A stretch of 64,000 nucleotides of DNA, taken from Hoyosella subflava DQS3-9A1. GTDB taxonomy: Bacteria; Actinomycetota; Actinomycetes; Mycobacteriales; Mycobacteriaceae. The notes beneath the pieces are model-generated. The model was not told where the DNA came from. It saw nothing but the letters and a program-made list of their open reading frames with translations, and did not search any database. The translations under genes were made by a program, and so were the position numbers. Below, piece after piece: positions 36,271 through 45,959 of this stretch (positions within the stretch are counted from its first letter, which is position 1; each line of letters begins with the position of its first letter). The stretch covers positions 1,736,001 through 1,800,000 of the forward strand of contig NC_015564.1 of assembly GCF_000214175.1 (NCBI RefSeq), in the 5' to 3' direction.

Positions 36271-36774
36271 CTATTCTGACTGGCTCGTGCGCAGTTCGAC
36301 ACGTGCGCGCGGGCGGGTCAGTTCGAGCAGCCGGACAGTGGACCCGTCCGGCATGGTGAGTGTGTGGTCCACGCCGGGGCCGCCGACGAGCAACTGCACC
36401 GCGCCGAGGGGACGGCTGTGGTGCACTACCCGGTAATGACCATCTTCCTCGAGGAACGTCGTGGTGACACCGTTAATCGTCTCGGGCCCGAAAGGCAGGT
36501 TAGCGCCCATCCGGTCGAAGATCATTTCTTCCATCGTGAGTTCGCCGTCGGTGTTGACGGAGAAGAGTTCGCGGACCGGACGTTTATGAACAGAATGCAC
36601 GTGGTCCATCGTGATGATGCCACCAGGCTCTATCGGGTGTGTGAAAAGTACTGACCCGTCGGCGGCGCTCACCACCTGAAACTGCAACTGGTCCGGTCCT
36701 GATGTGCATGCGGCTATGGCCCCGGTGGTGCTGATCGCCAGAAGCAGCGAAACCACCACGGGAGTCCGCGTCAT
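36271..36774 (-). CDS. DUF1850 lipoprotein of the TRAP operon
   Basis: This 167-residue protein starts MTRTPVVVSLLLAISTTG, with a lipobox-like AIAAC placing the lipidated Cys at about 23. A longer frame from 36849 overlaps the previous gene. The body carries PGGIITMDHVHSVHKRPVRELF and is the DUF1850 family, often found between TAXI binding proteins and permeases. It may help present the substrate at the membrane, but no activity is known. Confidence 0.8.
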   Translation of the reverse strand: MTRTPVVVSLLLAISTTGAIAACTSGPDQLQFQVVSAADGSVLFTHPIEPGGIITMDHVHSVHKRPVRELFSVNTDGELTMEEMIFDRMGANLPFGPETINGVTTTFLEEDGHYRVVHHSRPLGAVQLLVGGPGVDHTLTMPDGSTVRLLELTRPRARVELRTSQSE

Positions 36775-36845
36775 TCGCGCCAAGCGGGGCGCCCGGAAAG
36801 ACCGGGCGCCCCGCAGGCTCGTGAAGTGTGACAGGGATAGCAGCG

Positions 36846-37844
36846 TCACGGAATTTCGACGCCCTGTTCCTCGTAGTACCGCAGCGCGCCGGGGTGCAGC
36901 TCGACCGGGCCGAGGCCATCGACCGCGGTTTCGAGAATCATGTCACGAGCGGCTGAATGCTGGACTCTGTCGCCATGCTCATACATCACGCGGACGAGGT
37001 CGTAGGCGGTCTCTTCGTCAAGATCAGCTGTGGTGTACAACGTTGCCCACGAGGTGATCGTGGCGTTTGGCACGTCGACACCGGAGTAGGTGCCTGCTGG
37101 GATTTCATGCGCGCTGAGAAGTTCGTTCTCCGCGAGAACGGTCTCGAGCTCAGGGCCACTGACGTCGAGCATCACGAGGTCGTGTGTGGTTGCCAGTTGC
37201 TCGATGCTGCCAGTGGGCGCGGCGAGGATTCCGAACGCAGCGTCGACGACGCCATCGCCGACGTTTGTTGCGGCGTCACCAAAGCTGCTGTCGAGCGTTG
37301 CTGCTAGATCGGTGGCGGGGTCGATCCCGTAGGCACGAAGGACCTGTTCCGCCATCGTGTAGGTGGCGCTTCCTGCTGGGCCCATCTCGACACGGCGGTC
37401 CCGTAAGTCCTCGATCGACGTGATGCCGCTGGCTTCGGTAGTCACGATCTGCAGAATCTCGGGGTAAATGTTTCCGAGCACGCGGATGTTCTCTGGGCTG
37501 GATAGTGGCTGGTCCGCGAAATCGCCGGCGCCGTCTAACGCTTCTGCAGCAGTTGCGTTGACGGACATGATGAGTTCGACTTCGCCCTGATCAAGCGCCC
37601 TCAGGTTTTCGACAGAGGCGCCGCCGACCGTGGCTGTGACATCGACGTCCTCGAGTTCGCTGCTCCACACGCTCGCGATCTCGCCACCGAGCGGATAGTA
37701 GGTACCGCCAGTGGAGCCCGTAGCCAGTGTGAGGTCTCCGGCTCCGTCTGCTGCACAGCCCGCCATCGTGAGCGCTCCGGCAGCGAGAAGTGCTGCCGCC
37801 GCCCGGCCCCCGAAACGTCCGCCTCTACGGTGCGGATTGCTCAT
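36846..37844 (-). CDS. TAXI-family TRAP substrate-binding lipoprotein
   Basis: This 332-residue protein starts MSNPHRRGGRFGG, with AGAGGAAAG upstream. The lipoprotein signal peptide ends LTMAGC (Cys30). The mature N-terminus LTLATGSTGGTYYPLGGEIASVWSS is the classic TAXI signature, and a second half with FGILAAPTGSIEQLA completes the periplasmic-binding fold. It is the first gene of the TAXI-TRAP operon. The 170 bases before it should hold the promoter, but no clear box was identified. Confidence 0.92.
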   Translation of the reverse strand: MSNPHRRGGRFGGRAAAALLAAGALTMAGCAADGAGDLTLATGSTGGTYYPLGGEIASVWSSELEDVDVTATVGGASVENLRALDQGEVELIMSVNATAAEALDGAGDFADQPLSSPENIRVLGNIYPEILQIVTTEASGITSIEDLRDRRVEMGPAGSATYTMAEQVLRAYGIDPATDLAATLDSSFGDAATNVGDGVVDAAFGILAAPTGSIEQLATTHDLVMLDVSGPELETVLAENELLSAHEIPAGTYSGVDVPNATITSWATLYTTADLDEETAYDLVRVMYEHGDRVQHSAARDMILETAVDGLGPVELHPGALRYYEEQGVEIP

Positions 37845-38013
37845 AAGTCTTTCCTCTCCGATTCGGCCCACACACCTTGGCAGTCAGTCAGAAGCGACGA
37901 TCTGAACCCGGGTGTGTCTCAAGTCATAAACTTATCGCAGCTAGCCGACTTTCAGCCTGCGCTGGTGTCCGGATTGCGTAACAACCCGGTGACGCGAACT
38001 GTTACGCAGTCCG

Positions 38014-38970
38014 TCACGCGAGAAGCTGTGCAGCGGTGTAAATCAGTGGGATACCGACAATGAGATTGAAGGGGAAGGTGACTCCGAGCGCGAGTCCGAG
38101 TGAGAGTGCGGGGTTGGCGTCGGGTACAGCCTCACGTATCGCTGCTGGGGCCGCGACGTAAGAGGCGCTCGCCGCCAGGACGCCAAGGAGTGTCACGCCG
38201 CCTACCGTGAGTCCGATAGCGGTGCCGGTGAGGACTCCGAGCGAGCCGCCGATCAGCGGCATGATCATCCCGAAAGCGAGGAGCCGCAATCCAGCTTTCT
38301 TCAGTTCCCCGATCCGGCGCGCGGCAACAATGCCCATGTCAAGGAGGAACAGTGCGAGCACCCCGAGGAAAGGCGTTACAAGGAACCCTTCGAGCTGAGC
38401 CATTCCGGCCTCTCCCGTGGCACACCCGACCGCTGCTGCGCCGATCAGGAGGATGACGGGCCCGTGCGTGAGGCTATCGATGAACCGGTGGTTCCCCGTA
38501 TTGGCGCCGCCGCGACGCGCGAGGTAGATCCCGATCAGAATGGCGGGGACTTCCATGATCGCGAGCAGGGTGATCATGAAACCCTCGCTCGATTCGCCCA
38601 TCGCGCTGAGAAAGGCAGTCGCGGCGACGAAGGTGACGACACTAACGGAGCCATAGTGGGCCGCGACTGCCGCAGCATCGATCTTGGAAACCGGTGTGAA
38701 CCACCTCAATATGGCGTAGGCGACGAGGGGCAGCGTAATGGCCAGGAAAAGCCCAGCGGTCACGCCGAGCATGAGTTCGCTGGTGACGCCCTCAGCGCGG
38801 AGCTTCACGCCGCCTTTGAAACCAATCGCGATCAGTAAGTAGATCGACAGTGCCTTCGCTGCCTGCTCGGGGAAGGAGAGGTCGGACTTCATGCGTGTCG
38901 CTATGACGCCAAGGGCGAAAAAACCAAGCGCTGGCGACGCGAGGTTGGCAGAGAGAACGTCGATCGGCAC
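38014..38970 (-). CDS. SbtA-like sodium-dependent bicarbonate transporter (DUF897)
   Basis: This 318-residue membrane protein starts at GTG 38970, with AGGAAA at a good distance. An ATG at 39003 is possible but poorly supported. About ten hydrophobic segments and the internal two-fold repeat of the SbtA family are visible (GFFALGVIATRMKSDLSFPEQAAKALSIYLLIAIGFKGG; MITLLAIMEVPAILIGIYLARRG). Cyanobacterial SbtA imports HCO3- with Na+. No sbtB (PII-like) gene is adjacent. Instead a winged-helix regulator is divergent. Confidence 0.85.
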   Translation of the reverse strand: MPIDVLSANLASPALGFFALGVIATRMKSDLSFPEQAAKALSIYLLIAIGFKGGVKLRAEGVTSELMLGVTAGLFLAITLPLVAYAILRWFTPVSKIDAAAVAAHYGSVSVVTFVAATAFLSAMGESSEGFMITLLAIMEVPAILIGIYLARRGGANTGNHRFIDSLTHGPVILLIGAAAVGCATGEAGMAQLEGFLVTPFLGVLALFLLDMGIVAARRIGELKKAGLRLLAFGMIMPLIGGSLGVLTGTAIGLTVGGVTLLGVLAASASYVAAPAAIREAVPDANPALSLGLALGVTFPFNLIVGIPLIYTAAQLLA

Positions 38971-39090
38971 AATCGTTTCCTGTCTTTGAATACCGGAATA
39001 CAACTTCAGGTAATATAGTTCGCGAGTTATGATTTGTCATCTCGCCTCCCGAATGCGTTACTTTCAGATCAGAGCAACCTGGAGGTACGG

Positions 39091-39390
39091 ATGGCGGACG
39101 AGTCACGACATTGGACGTTCCTGACCAACCACGCGCACGTGCTCGTCTGCATCGCTCGTGACTCCGGGATGCGCATGCGCGACATCGCTCAAGCCGTCGG
39201 GATTACTGAGAGGGCGGCACAAAGCATCCTCTCGGACCTCATCAGTGAGGGATATGTCACGCGAACCCGGGTAGGGCGGCGCAACAACTACGTCATCAAC
39301 CCTGACAAGCCACTTCGTCACGAACTGGAGCACGAACGACTCGTCGGGGAACTCCTCGGAGTCCTCGCTGACGAATCTCCGCGGAAGTAG
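39091..39390 (+). CDS. Winged-helix transcriptional regulator (MarR-like, small)
   Basis: This 99-residue protein has its ATG behind GGAGG. It begins [56 protein letters not shown], a complete winged helix, and ends in a short helical tail. It is divergent from the SbtA-like transporter and probably controls it, and it is followed by miaB. The 120-base region between the two is AT-rich (AGGTAATATAGTTCG). Its effector is unknown. Confidence 0.8.
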   Translation: MADESRHWTFLTNHAHVLVCIARDSGMRMRDIAQAVGITERAAQSILSDLISEGYVTRTRVGRRNNYVINPDKPLRHELEHERLVGELLGVLADESPRK

Positions 39391-39421
39391 TGGCCCCGCG
39401 TCACCGGTAGACTCGGGAGCC

Positions 39422-40963
39422 GTGAGCAGTACCGACCATGGTTCGAAAACCTTCCAGATCCGCACCTACGGCTGTCAGATGAACGTGCACGACTCCGAAC
39501 GGCTTGCGGGCCTCCTGGAAGACGCGGGTTACGTCAAGACGCACGCAGAAGATGCGCCTGACCTCGTGGTCTTCAATACCTGCGCGGTGCGCGAGAACGC
39601 CGACAACAAGCTGTACGGCAACCTCGGGCATCTTCGTCCCTTTAAAGACGCCAACCCGGACATGCAGATAGCGGTCGGGGGGTGTCTGGCGCAGAAAGAC
39701 CGCGACGTCGTCGTCAAGAAGGCGCCCTGGGTTGATGTTGTTTTCGGCACACACAATCTCGGTTCGCTGCCGGCGCTGCTCGAGCGGGCGCGCCACAACG
39801 AACAGGCTGAGGTTGAGATCCTCGATGCTCTCGAGGTGTTCCCCTCCGCGCTCCCGGCGAAACGTGACTCTGCCTACGCGGGCTGGGTTTCGATCTCGGT
39901 GGGCTGCAACAACACGTGCACGTTCTGCATCGTCCCCGCGCTGCGCGGCAAGGAAGTAGACCGGCGGCCCGGCGATGTTCTTGCTGAGGTTCAGGCTCTC
40001 GTATCAGAGGGCGTCCTGGAAGTGACGCTGCTTGGCCAGAACGTCAACTCCTACGGAAGGTCGTTCGCTGACCCTTCGATCCCGCGCGATCGCGGGGCGT
40101 TCGCTCAGCTATTGCGCGCATGCGGGGGCATCGAAGGTCTTGAACGGGTCCGGTTCACGTCACCGCATCCAGCGGAATTCACCGATGACGTGATTGCCGC
40201 GATGGCCGAGACGCCGAACGTGTGTCCCCAGCTCCACATGCCGCTGCAGTCAGGATCCGATCGGATTCTGCGTTCGATGCGCCGCTCGTACCGCAAGGAG
40301 CGGTTCCTCGGCATCATTGACCGGGTACGCGCGGCTATGCCGCACGCGGCTATCACAACCGACATCATCGTCGGTTTTCCCGGTGAGACAGAAGAAGATT
40401 TCGAGCACACTCTGGATGTTGTGCGTAAAGCACGTTTCTCTAGCGCGTTCACGTTCCAGTACTCGAAGCGCCCAGGGACTCCTGCGGCCGACATGGAAGA
40501 TCAGATTCCCAAAAAGGTCGTGCAGGAGCGGTATGAGCGCCTGATCGCACTGCAGGAAAAGATCAGCCTGCAGGAAAACGAAAGCCTCGTTGGCACGAAA
40601 GCTGAACTGCTCGTGGCGGTCGGCGAGGGCCGTAAGGATTCCGCCACCCACCGAATGAGCGGCCGTGCACGCGACGGCAGACTCGTCCACTTTCAGCCGG
40701 AGGGTGAACTGGATGGAAACATCCGCCCGGGTGATGTCGTGACCACGGTGATAACGTCGGCGGCGCCGCACCACCTCATCGCAGATGGTCAGGTGCTCAC
40801 CCACCGCCGCACGCGTGCAGGCGACGCGGTAGAGAAGGGCCTCACGCCGAAAACCGCGCCAGTTGACTCGGGCGACCTGGGTACTGTCTCTTCCGGTGTC
40901 GGACTGGGAATGCCCCGGCTCGGTGCGCCCGCCCCCATACCTCACACGTCAGGATGCTGCTGA
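39422..40963 (+). CDS. miaB: tRNA-2-methylthio-N6-dimethylallyladenosine synthase MiaB
   Basis: This 513-residue radical-SAM methylthiotransferase starts at GTG 39422. The UPF0004 cysteines are in [17 protein letters not shown] and GGCLAQ. The radical-SAM cluster motif is [12 protein letters not shown], and a TRAM domain ([33 protein letters not shown]) lies near the C-terminus, followed by a Pro-rich tail ending SGCC. It adds the methylthio group to A37 of tRNAs already modified by MiaA. Confidence 0.97.
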   Translation: MSSTDHGSKTFQIRTYGCQMNVHDSERLAGLLEDAGYVKTHAEDAPDLVVFNTCAVRENADNKLYGNLGHLRPFKDANPDMQIAVGGCLAQKDRDVVVKKAPWVDVVFGTHNLGSLPALLERARHNEQAEVEILDALEVFPSALPAKRDSAYAGWVSISVGCNNTCTFCIVPALRGKEVDRRPGDVLAEVQALVSEGVLEVTLLGQNVNSYGRSFADPSIPRDRGAFAQLLRACGGIEGLERVRFTSPHPAEFTDDVIAAMAETPNVCPQLHMPLQSGSDRILRSMRRSYRKERFLGIIDRVRAAMPHAAITTDIIVGFPGETEEDFEHTLDVVRKARFSSAFTFQYSKRPGTPAADMEDQIPKKVVQERYERLIALQEKISLQENESLVGTKAELLVAVGEGRKDSATHRMSGRARDGRLVHFQPEGELDGNIRPGDVVTTVITSAAPHHLIADGQVLTHRRTRAGDAVEKGLTPKTAPVDSGDLGTVSSGVGLGMPRLGAPAPIPHTSGCC

Positions 40964-40966
40964 AAT

Positions 40967-41488
40967 ATGTCGTCGAACGAACCCCGTATCCCGGATCCGA
41001 CAGACGCGTTCCGTCGTGACTTTGCGGCCGCGGAACGTCGCGTTGCAGGTGAGATCGACCCTGGCAAGGGTGCGGTTTTCGCTGCAGTACTGGTCCTGGC
41101 GCTTTTGCTGTCCTTCACCCTCCCGCATGCCGGAACGGCGAATGGATGGGACGTCCTCGTCAGCTCCGAAGCAGCCAACGATGAATCAATCAAGATCACG
41201 TCGCAGCTGTTTGGGTGGTTCGCAGCCGTGTTCGGAGTGGGGTTCGCGGTCCTGGCACTAGTGACGCGGCGGTGGGTTTTCTCCCTCATCGCGGCGGGCG
41301 GATGCTTCGTTGGTTCATTCCTCGGCGTGCTGGCGATCTGGTCACGCCAGACGCTGGCTCCGCTCGAAGCGGGCGGAGGCCCAGGAGCCGGGCTCGTGGT
41401 CGGGCTGATCGCGATGATCCTGCTGTTCCTCACGTGGCTAACGATCGCTCTCAGCCACAGCCCGATTCCGGATAACCGGTTGCGTTAA
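40967..41488 (+). CDS. Conserved membrane protein (Rv2732c-like)
   Basis: This 173-residue protein starts 3 bases after the miaB stop. An acidic cytosolic N-terminus (PDPTDAFRRDFAAAERRVAGEIDPGKG) is followed by four membrane segments. The gene order miaB-Rv2732c is shared with mycobacteria. Function unknown. Confidence 0.82.
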   Translation: MSSNEPRIPDPTDAFRRDFAAAERRVAGEIDPGKGAVFAAVLVLALLLSFTLPHAGTANGWDVLVSSEAANDESIKITSQLFGWFAAVFGVGFAVLALVTRRWVFSLIAAGGCFVGSFLGVLAIWSRQTLAPLEAGGGPGAGLVVGLIAMILLFLTWLTIALSHSPIPDNRLR

Positions 41489-41501
41489 CCGGCTTCCGCT
41501 T

Positions 41502-42845
41502 TCACCGTGAGGACAGCGCACCCTCGGCGGCTGCTGCCCACTCAGCCCACTGCCGTGCTTGTGCTCGTGCCTTCTCCGCATCTTTAGGGCGGCCCGCGGC
41601 GTCTGCCTTGGCGGCTTGCTCCTCGAACTGATGGACGCGTTCACGGAACTGGGCGGCCCGCGCTTCGGCTTCTGGATCACTGCGCCGCCACTGCGAGTCG
41701 ACTGCATCACGAATGCGGTTCTCCACGGCCCGGAATCGTCCCTCGAGTTCCTGAACGCGTTCGCGCGGCACCCGCCCGATCGCTTCCCACCGCTCCTGAA
41801 AGCCCCGAAGCTCAGCGCGTGCAGCTTCAAGATCCTTAGACGGGTCGAGGCTCTCAGCTTCGTTGAGCAGTTTCTCCTTCGCCGCGGCATTTTCGACATA
41901 TTCTGCATCGCGCTCCGACGCGGCGGCGTTTCGCGCAGCGAAGAACGTGTCCTGTGCGCCCTTGAAGCGCTTCCAGAGCACGTCGTCGGCGTCCTTCGGC
42001 GCCCGTCCGCTCGCTTTCCATTCCGCCATCAAGTCACGGAAGGCTCCAGCTGTGGGGCCCCAATCCGTCGAACTGGCGAGTTCCTCGGCCCGCGCGACGA
42101 GCGCCTCTTTGCGTGACTTTGCCGCGGCACGTTCCCGATCGAGTTCCGCGAAATGCGAACCCCTGCGGCGATTGAAGGCGTCACGGGCCTTGGAGAAGCG
42201 TTTCCAAAGGCCGTCGTCCGTCTTCCGGTCCACCCCGCGAATGGTCTTCCACTCGTCGAAGATGTGCCGGAGCCGGTCACCCGCGGCCTTCCATTGTGTG
42301 GAGTTGGCGGCAATCTCCTCGGCTTCCGCACACAAAGCTTCCTTGCGTTCAATCTGCCTCGCGCGTTCGGCTTCTTTCGCTTGGCGAGCCTGCGCCGCGA
42401 CATCGTCCGCTCCGCTGATAACAGCCTGGATCCGGTCGGACAGTGCAGCGACATCCCCGATCACGGCTGCTGTTGTAAGTGCCTCCGCCAGATGCTGAGC
42501 CGCTTCGCGGGTCTTCCGGGGATCTCCAGCGCCGGTGTGCAGGCGCGCCTCGAGGAGTTCAACCTCGGTGACGAGGTCGTCGAATCTCCGCGAAAAGTGC
42601 GCGAGCCCTTCCTCGCGGTCACCGGCATGCCATGAGCCGATCTCGCGGTCGCCGTCAGCCGTGATCAGCCAGACGGTGCCGTCGTCGTCAATACGTCCGA
42701 ACTTATGCGGATCGCTGGAGGGATGGGCGACGGGGTGGACGGGCGGCACATGATGGGCGGCCGCTGCGGTCCCGGGGTGAGGGGGGCTTACGGACTTCGG
42801 GGCGGAAGCCGGGCTGGCGGGCTGTGGTGGTGTGCTGTCGGTCAT
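41502..42845 (-). CDS. DUF349-domain protein (Rv2731-like)
   Basis: This 447-residue protein has a Pro/Ala-rich N-terminus, a short beta domain ([29 protein letters not shown]) and then tandem DUF349 helical repeats, seen as repeated [30 protein letters not shown], and [12 protein letters not shown] units with Trp landmarks. It is largely charged and coiled-coil-like. DUF349 proteins have no firmly established role. It is transcribed opposite to its neighbours, as in mycobacteria. The 227-base gap that follows (42846-43072) shows no gene. Confidence 0.88.
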   Translation of the reverse strand: MTDSTPPQPASPASAPKSVSPPHPGTAAAAHHVPPVHPVAHPSSDPHKFGRIDDDGTVWLITADGDREIGSWHAGDREEGLAHFSRRFDDLVTEVELLEARLHTGAGDPRKTREAAQHLAEALTTAAVIGDVAALSDRIQAVISGADDVAAQARQAKEAERARQIERKEALCAEAEEIAANSTQWKAAGDRLRHIFDEWKTIRGVDRKTDDGLWKRFSKARDAFNRRRGSHFAELDRERAAAKSRKEALVARAEELASSTDWGPTAGAFRDLMAEWKASGRAPKDADDVLWKRFKGAQDTFFAARNAAASERDAEYVENAAAKEKLLNEAESLDPSKDLEAARAELRGFQERWEAIGRVPRERVQELEGRFRAVENRIRDAVDSQWRRSDPEAEARAAQFRERVHQFEEQAAKADAAGRPKDAEKARAQARQWAEWAAAAEGALSSR

Positions 42846-43072
42846 CGTTCCTCATCTCTGCCGCGCGTCACGGCTGCCGTGCTCGCACAGGCGAACCTGC
42901 CCAAGCTGCGTGCGGGTGCCGCACCTGAACTCGGCACACGCTCCATTCAACCGCGAGAAAGCCGATATAGCTATGAAAACCTGCGGGAGTGTTCGAATGC
43001 GGCGGCATTGTGGCCGTTCAGACACCTATGCGACCGGCAGGGACGTGATCGTCGCGGGTACCGTTTGCAGTT

Positions 43073-43792
43073 GTGTTCACCGCTGCCGCATTCATCCCAG
43101 GCCCGCCGCTGCTGGTCCCCGAACTGGCGAACGAGGCCGCGTCAGAAACGGCAGATCTACGGCGTGCAGTGCTTGATGCCGCTTCTGCGCTTGCGGAAAC
43201 TTGTGACCAATGGATCGCAGTGGGCACTGACACTTCGGCGTTGAGGAACGCGTCGAACGAGTCGGGAACGTTTCGCGGGTTCGGTGTCGACGTGATGGTG
43301 TCACTCGGACCTGAACCCGATGGGTCCATCGACGCTGACATGCCGTTGCCTGCGCTGATTGCCGCCTGGGTGAGAGGGCAGAGCGCTCCCGCGCAGCGGT
43401 GCGAGTTGGAGTACCTCCAGCCAGACACCCCCGCCGCATCCGCGCTCTCCCGGGGTGAGCAACTCCGCCGGCAACTCGACGCTGTACCCGAGCGGGTCGG
43501 CGCACTGATCGTCGCTGATGGCGCAACAACGCTCACTGATCGCGCCCCGGGAGCCTTTGATCCCAGGGCGGAAGAATTTGAACGCACCCTCTCGGAGGCG
43601 CTGGACTCTGGGGAGACCGGCATACTCGCGACTCTTGACGTGCAACTCTGCTGTGAGCTTGGAGTTACAGCCCGAGCGGCATGGCAGGTTCTGGCGTCGT
43701 TGTTCACCGGGACGAAGCCAGGAAGGGTGACGCACCGTTTCGACTCGGCGCCCTACGGTGTTGGCTACCACGTTGGGATGTGGCTGCCATGA
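43073..43792 (+). CDS. Extradiol-dioxygenase-superfamily protein (Rv2728c-like)
   Basis: This 239-residue protein starts at GTG 43073 ([19 protein letters not shown]). It resembles the class III extradiol dioxygenase subunit B fold, but metal-ligand histidines typical of active enzymes are not evident: the N-terminal PPLL motif lacks the usual HPP histidine. It always precedes miaA in mycobacteria and overlaps it here by 4 bases. Enzyme activity is therefore doubtful. Confidence 0.75.
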   Translation: MFTAAAFIPGPPLLVPELANEAASETADLRRAVLDAASALAETCDQWIAVGTDTSALRNASNESGTFRGFGVDVMVSLGPEPDGSIDADMPLPALIAAWVRGQSAPAQRCELEYLQPDTPAASALSRGEQLRRQLDAVPERVGALIVADGATTLTDRAPGAFDPRAEEFERTLSEALDSGETGILATLDVQLCCELGVTARAAWQVLASLFTGTKPGRVTHRFDSAPYGVGYHVGMWLP

Positions 43793-44691
43793 TCCGGCCT
43801 GTCGCGATCATCGGCCCCACCGCTTCGGGAAAGTCAGCACTGGGACTTGATCTTGCCGAGCGCATTGGCGGCGAGATCGTGAACATCGACGCAATGCAGC
43901 AGTACCGCGGTATGGATATCGGCACCGCAAAGCTGACACTGGCAGAGCGCAGAGGTATCCCGCACCATCAGATCGATACGCTCCACGTCACGGAGATCGC
44001 GACGGTCGCGAACTACAAAACTGCTGCCGCGAGAGACGTCGAGCTCTTGGTCAGCCGCGACATCACGCCGATTATCGTGGGTGGCTCGATGATGTACATC
44101 CAGGCGCTCATCGATGATTGGCAGTTTCCCGCGACGGATCCAGCTGTGCGCGCGAAATGGGAAGCACGCCTGGATGAAGTAGGTGTACGCACGCTGCACG
44201 CCGAGCTAGCGCGGATCGATCCGGCGGCGGCGACAACGATTCTTCCCACAGATCCCCGGCGCACTGTGCGGGCGCTTGAGGTCATTGAACTCACCGGTCG
44301 GCCTTTCGCGGCGTCGGCCCCTCAAATTGGTGAACCACAATGGGGAACAATCATTCTCGGGGTGGATCGCGATACTGAAGAACTCGACGAGCGCATCGCC
44401 CAGCGGACGGAGGCAATGTTCCGCGGCGGGCTGGTAGAGGAAGTGAAAGATCTCATCAGTGTGGGCCTGAGAGAGGGCGTCACCGCCTCCCGGGCGATCG
44501 GCTACGCCCAGACGCTTGCGGCACTCGATGGCGAATACAGCCTCCAGCAGGCCCAAGATCTCACCCTGCAGGGCACCAGACGATATGTGCGGCGGCAACG
44601 ATCCTGGTTCAAGCGCGATCATCGCATCCAGTGGATCGATGGTGCCGATGCAGACATGCTTGGAACGGCCTTGCAAGCAATTCGCGGCTAA
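43789..44691 (+). CDS. miaA: tRNA dimethylallyltransferase MiaA
   Basis: This 300-residue protein starts [23 protein letters not shown] at the ATGA overlap with the previous gene. The P-loop GPTASGKS, the [15 protein letters not shown] substrate site and the C-terminal [13 protein letters not shown] motif are all present. It prenylates A37 of UNN-decoding tRNAs, the step before MiaB. In mycobacteria dapF follows directly. Here a 10-kb insertion intervenes. Confidence 0.97.
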   Translation: MIRPVAIIGPTASGKSALGLDLAERIGGEIVNIDAMQQYRGMDIGTAKLTLAERRGIPHHQIDTLHVTEIATVANYKTAAARDVELLVSRDITPIIVGGSMMYIQALIDDWQFPATDPAVRAKWEARLDEVGVRTLHAELARIDPAAATTILPTDPRRTVRALEVIELTGRPFAASAPQIGEPQWGTIILGVDRDTEELDERIAQRTEAMFRGGLVEEVKDLISVGLREGVTASRAIGYAQTLAALDGEYSLQQAQDLTLQGTRRYVRRQRSWFKRDHRIQWIDGADADMLGTALQAIRG

Positions 44692-44799
44692 GTAGTCAAG
44701 GTCGTATGCCGTTTGCCCACCTCCAAGCGACAGCGACGACCTGGGGCACGTGCTTGTCGCTGCTAGGCGGGCGAATCACAACTGGCGTCTCACACCCTA

Positions 44800-44828
44800 T
44801 TGACTTTGCGTGAGCGCCATCACATACT
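44800..44828 (+). promoter_or_regulatory. Promoter of the second LacI regulator
   Basis: TTGACT (44800-44805), 17 bases, then CATACT (44823-44828) is a good primary-sigma promoter. The large palindrome 44827-44861 begins at the -10 box and covers the transcription start, so the repressor would block its own promoter. Confidence 0.7.
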
Positions 44829-44861
44829 TGGTTAATCGGTTTGGCAAAACGATTAACCAAG
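44827..44861. promoter_or_regulatory. Large palindromic LacI-type operator
   Basis: CTTGGTTAATCG (44827-44838) and its perfect reverse complement CGATTAACCAAG (44850-44861) are separated by 11 bases, about one helical turn. TTAATCG/CGATTAA are classic LacI-family half-sites, normally abutting. The palindrome runs from the -10 box to the Shine-Dalgarno AAGGAG. Confidence 0.75.
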
Positions 44862-44869
44862 GAGCTCGG

Positions 44870-45895
44870 ATGGCCGCGAAGCCCCGGATCAAAGACGTTG
44901 CAGAACGCGCTGGTGTCTCGGCGGCCACTGTCTCTTTTGTGCTCAATGACGTTGAGGGGGCACGTGTAGCGCCGGAAACCCGAGACCGGATCCGAGCTGC
45001 TGCGAAGGAACTGGGCTACCGGCCCAATACGGTGGCCCGGGGCCTTCGCACCCAGCGCACCCAGATGATCGGTTTCATCAGTGACGAGATCGCGACCACG
45101 CCTTTCGCGGGACAGATGATCCAGGGTGCGCACGATGCGGCGCATAAAGCGGGCTACCTGCTCCTGATGATCAACACTGGGCAGAGTGCGGACGAGCAGC
45201 ACCTGGCTGCGCAAGCGCTCGTCCAGCGTCAGATCGACGGAGCGATAGTCGCCACCATGTACCACCAGATGGTGGAGGTGCCGACCGAGCTCGCCAGCAC
45301 CCCTCGCGTCGTCCTCGACGCGAAGCCGCAGAACGATGCGGTGTCCTATGTGGTTCCCGACGAGGCGGGTGGGGCAACCGCAGTCATGGGGGAGCTGATC
45401 GCCGCTGGTCATCACCGTATTGGGCACGTAACCGAGCGGAACGAACCAATTGCTAAAGGCCTGCGTTTACAGGCCTATCGAGAGTCCCTCCGCAAGAACG
45501 CACTTCCTGAGGATCCGGCGCTCATCGAAGAGGATGAGGCAAACGCCCACGGTGGCTACCGAGCTGTACTTCGGCTACTCGACTCAGCAGACCCGCCCAC
45601 CGCCGTCTTCTGCTACAACGACCGGATGGCGATGGGCGCGTACCGCGCGGCAGCCGAACGGGGCCTGAAGATCCCCGAAGATCTCTCCGTCGCCGGCTAC
45701 GACAATCAACAGTTGATATCTGATGCGCTTTCACCCGGTCTCACCACCGCTGCGCTTCCGCACTACCACATGGGAGTGTGGGCCGTAGAGACGCTGCTCG
45801 CGACTCTCTCATCTACGAAACCGATTGAGCCACAAGCTCATTTGATGCCGTGCCCACTGGTCCGGCGCCACTCCATCGCTCCGCCGCGCCGCTAG
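44870..45895 (+). CDS. LacI-family repressor of the second sugar cluster
   Basis: This 341-residue protein starts MAAKPRIKDVAERAGVSAATVSFVLND, with AAGGAG just upstream. A longer frame runs through the operator. The LacI helix-turn-helix, the YRPNTVARGLRTQRTQMIGF hinge and the sugar-binding domain (VFCYNDRMAMGAYRAAAERGLKIPEDLSVAGYDNQ) are complete. It is the first gene of the cluster and is probably autoregulated through the palindrome at 44827-44861, with a fructoside or other imported sugar as inducer. Confidence 0.92.
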   Translation: MAAKPRIKDVAERAGVSAATVSFVLNDVEGARVAPETRDRIRAAAKELGYRPNTVARGLRTQRTQMIGFISDEIATTPFAGQMIQGAHDAAHKAGYLLLMINTGQSADEQHLAAQALVQRQIDGAIVATMYHQMVEVPTELASTPRVVLDAKPQNDAVSYVVPDEAGGATAVMGELIAAGHHRIGHVTERNEPIAKGLRLQAYRESLRKNALPEDPALIEEDEANAHGGYRAVLRLLDSADPPTAVFCYNDRMAMGAYRAAAERGLKIPEDLSVAGYDNQQLISDALSPGLTTAALPHYHMGVWAVETLLATLSSTKPIEPQAHLMPCPLVRRHSIAPPRR

Positions 45896-45924
45896 CGCTT
45901 CGCGGACACAACACGACGACACAT

Positions 45925-45945
45925 CACCCTGGGGACCTCAGGGTG
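45925..45945 (+). other. Hairpin between lacI and the binding-protein gene
   Basis: CACCCTG-gggacct-CAGGGTG is a perfect 7-base-pair stem just before the GGGGAAGGA Shine-Dalgarno of the binding-protein gene. Such intercistronic stems can protect the distal mRNA or set relative expression. Confidence 0.4.
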
Positions 45946-45959
45946 GGGAAGGAACCGCG

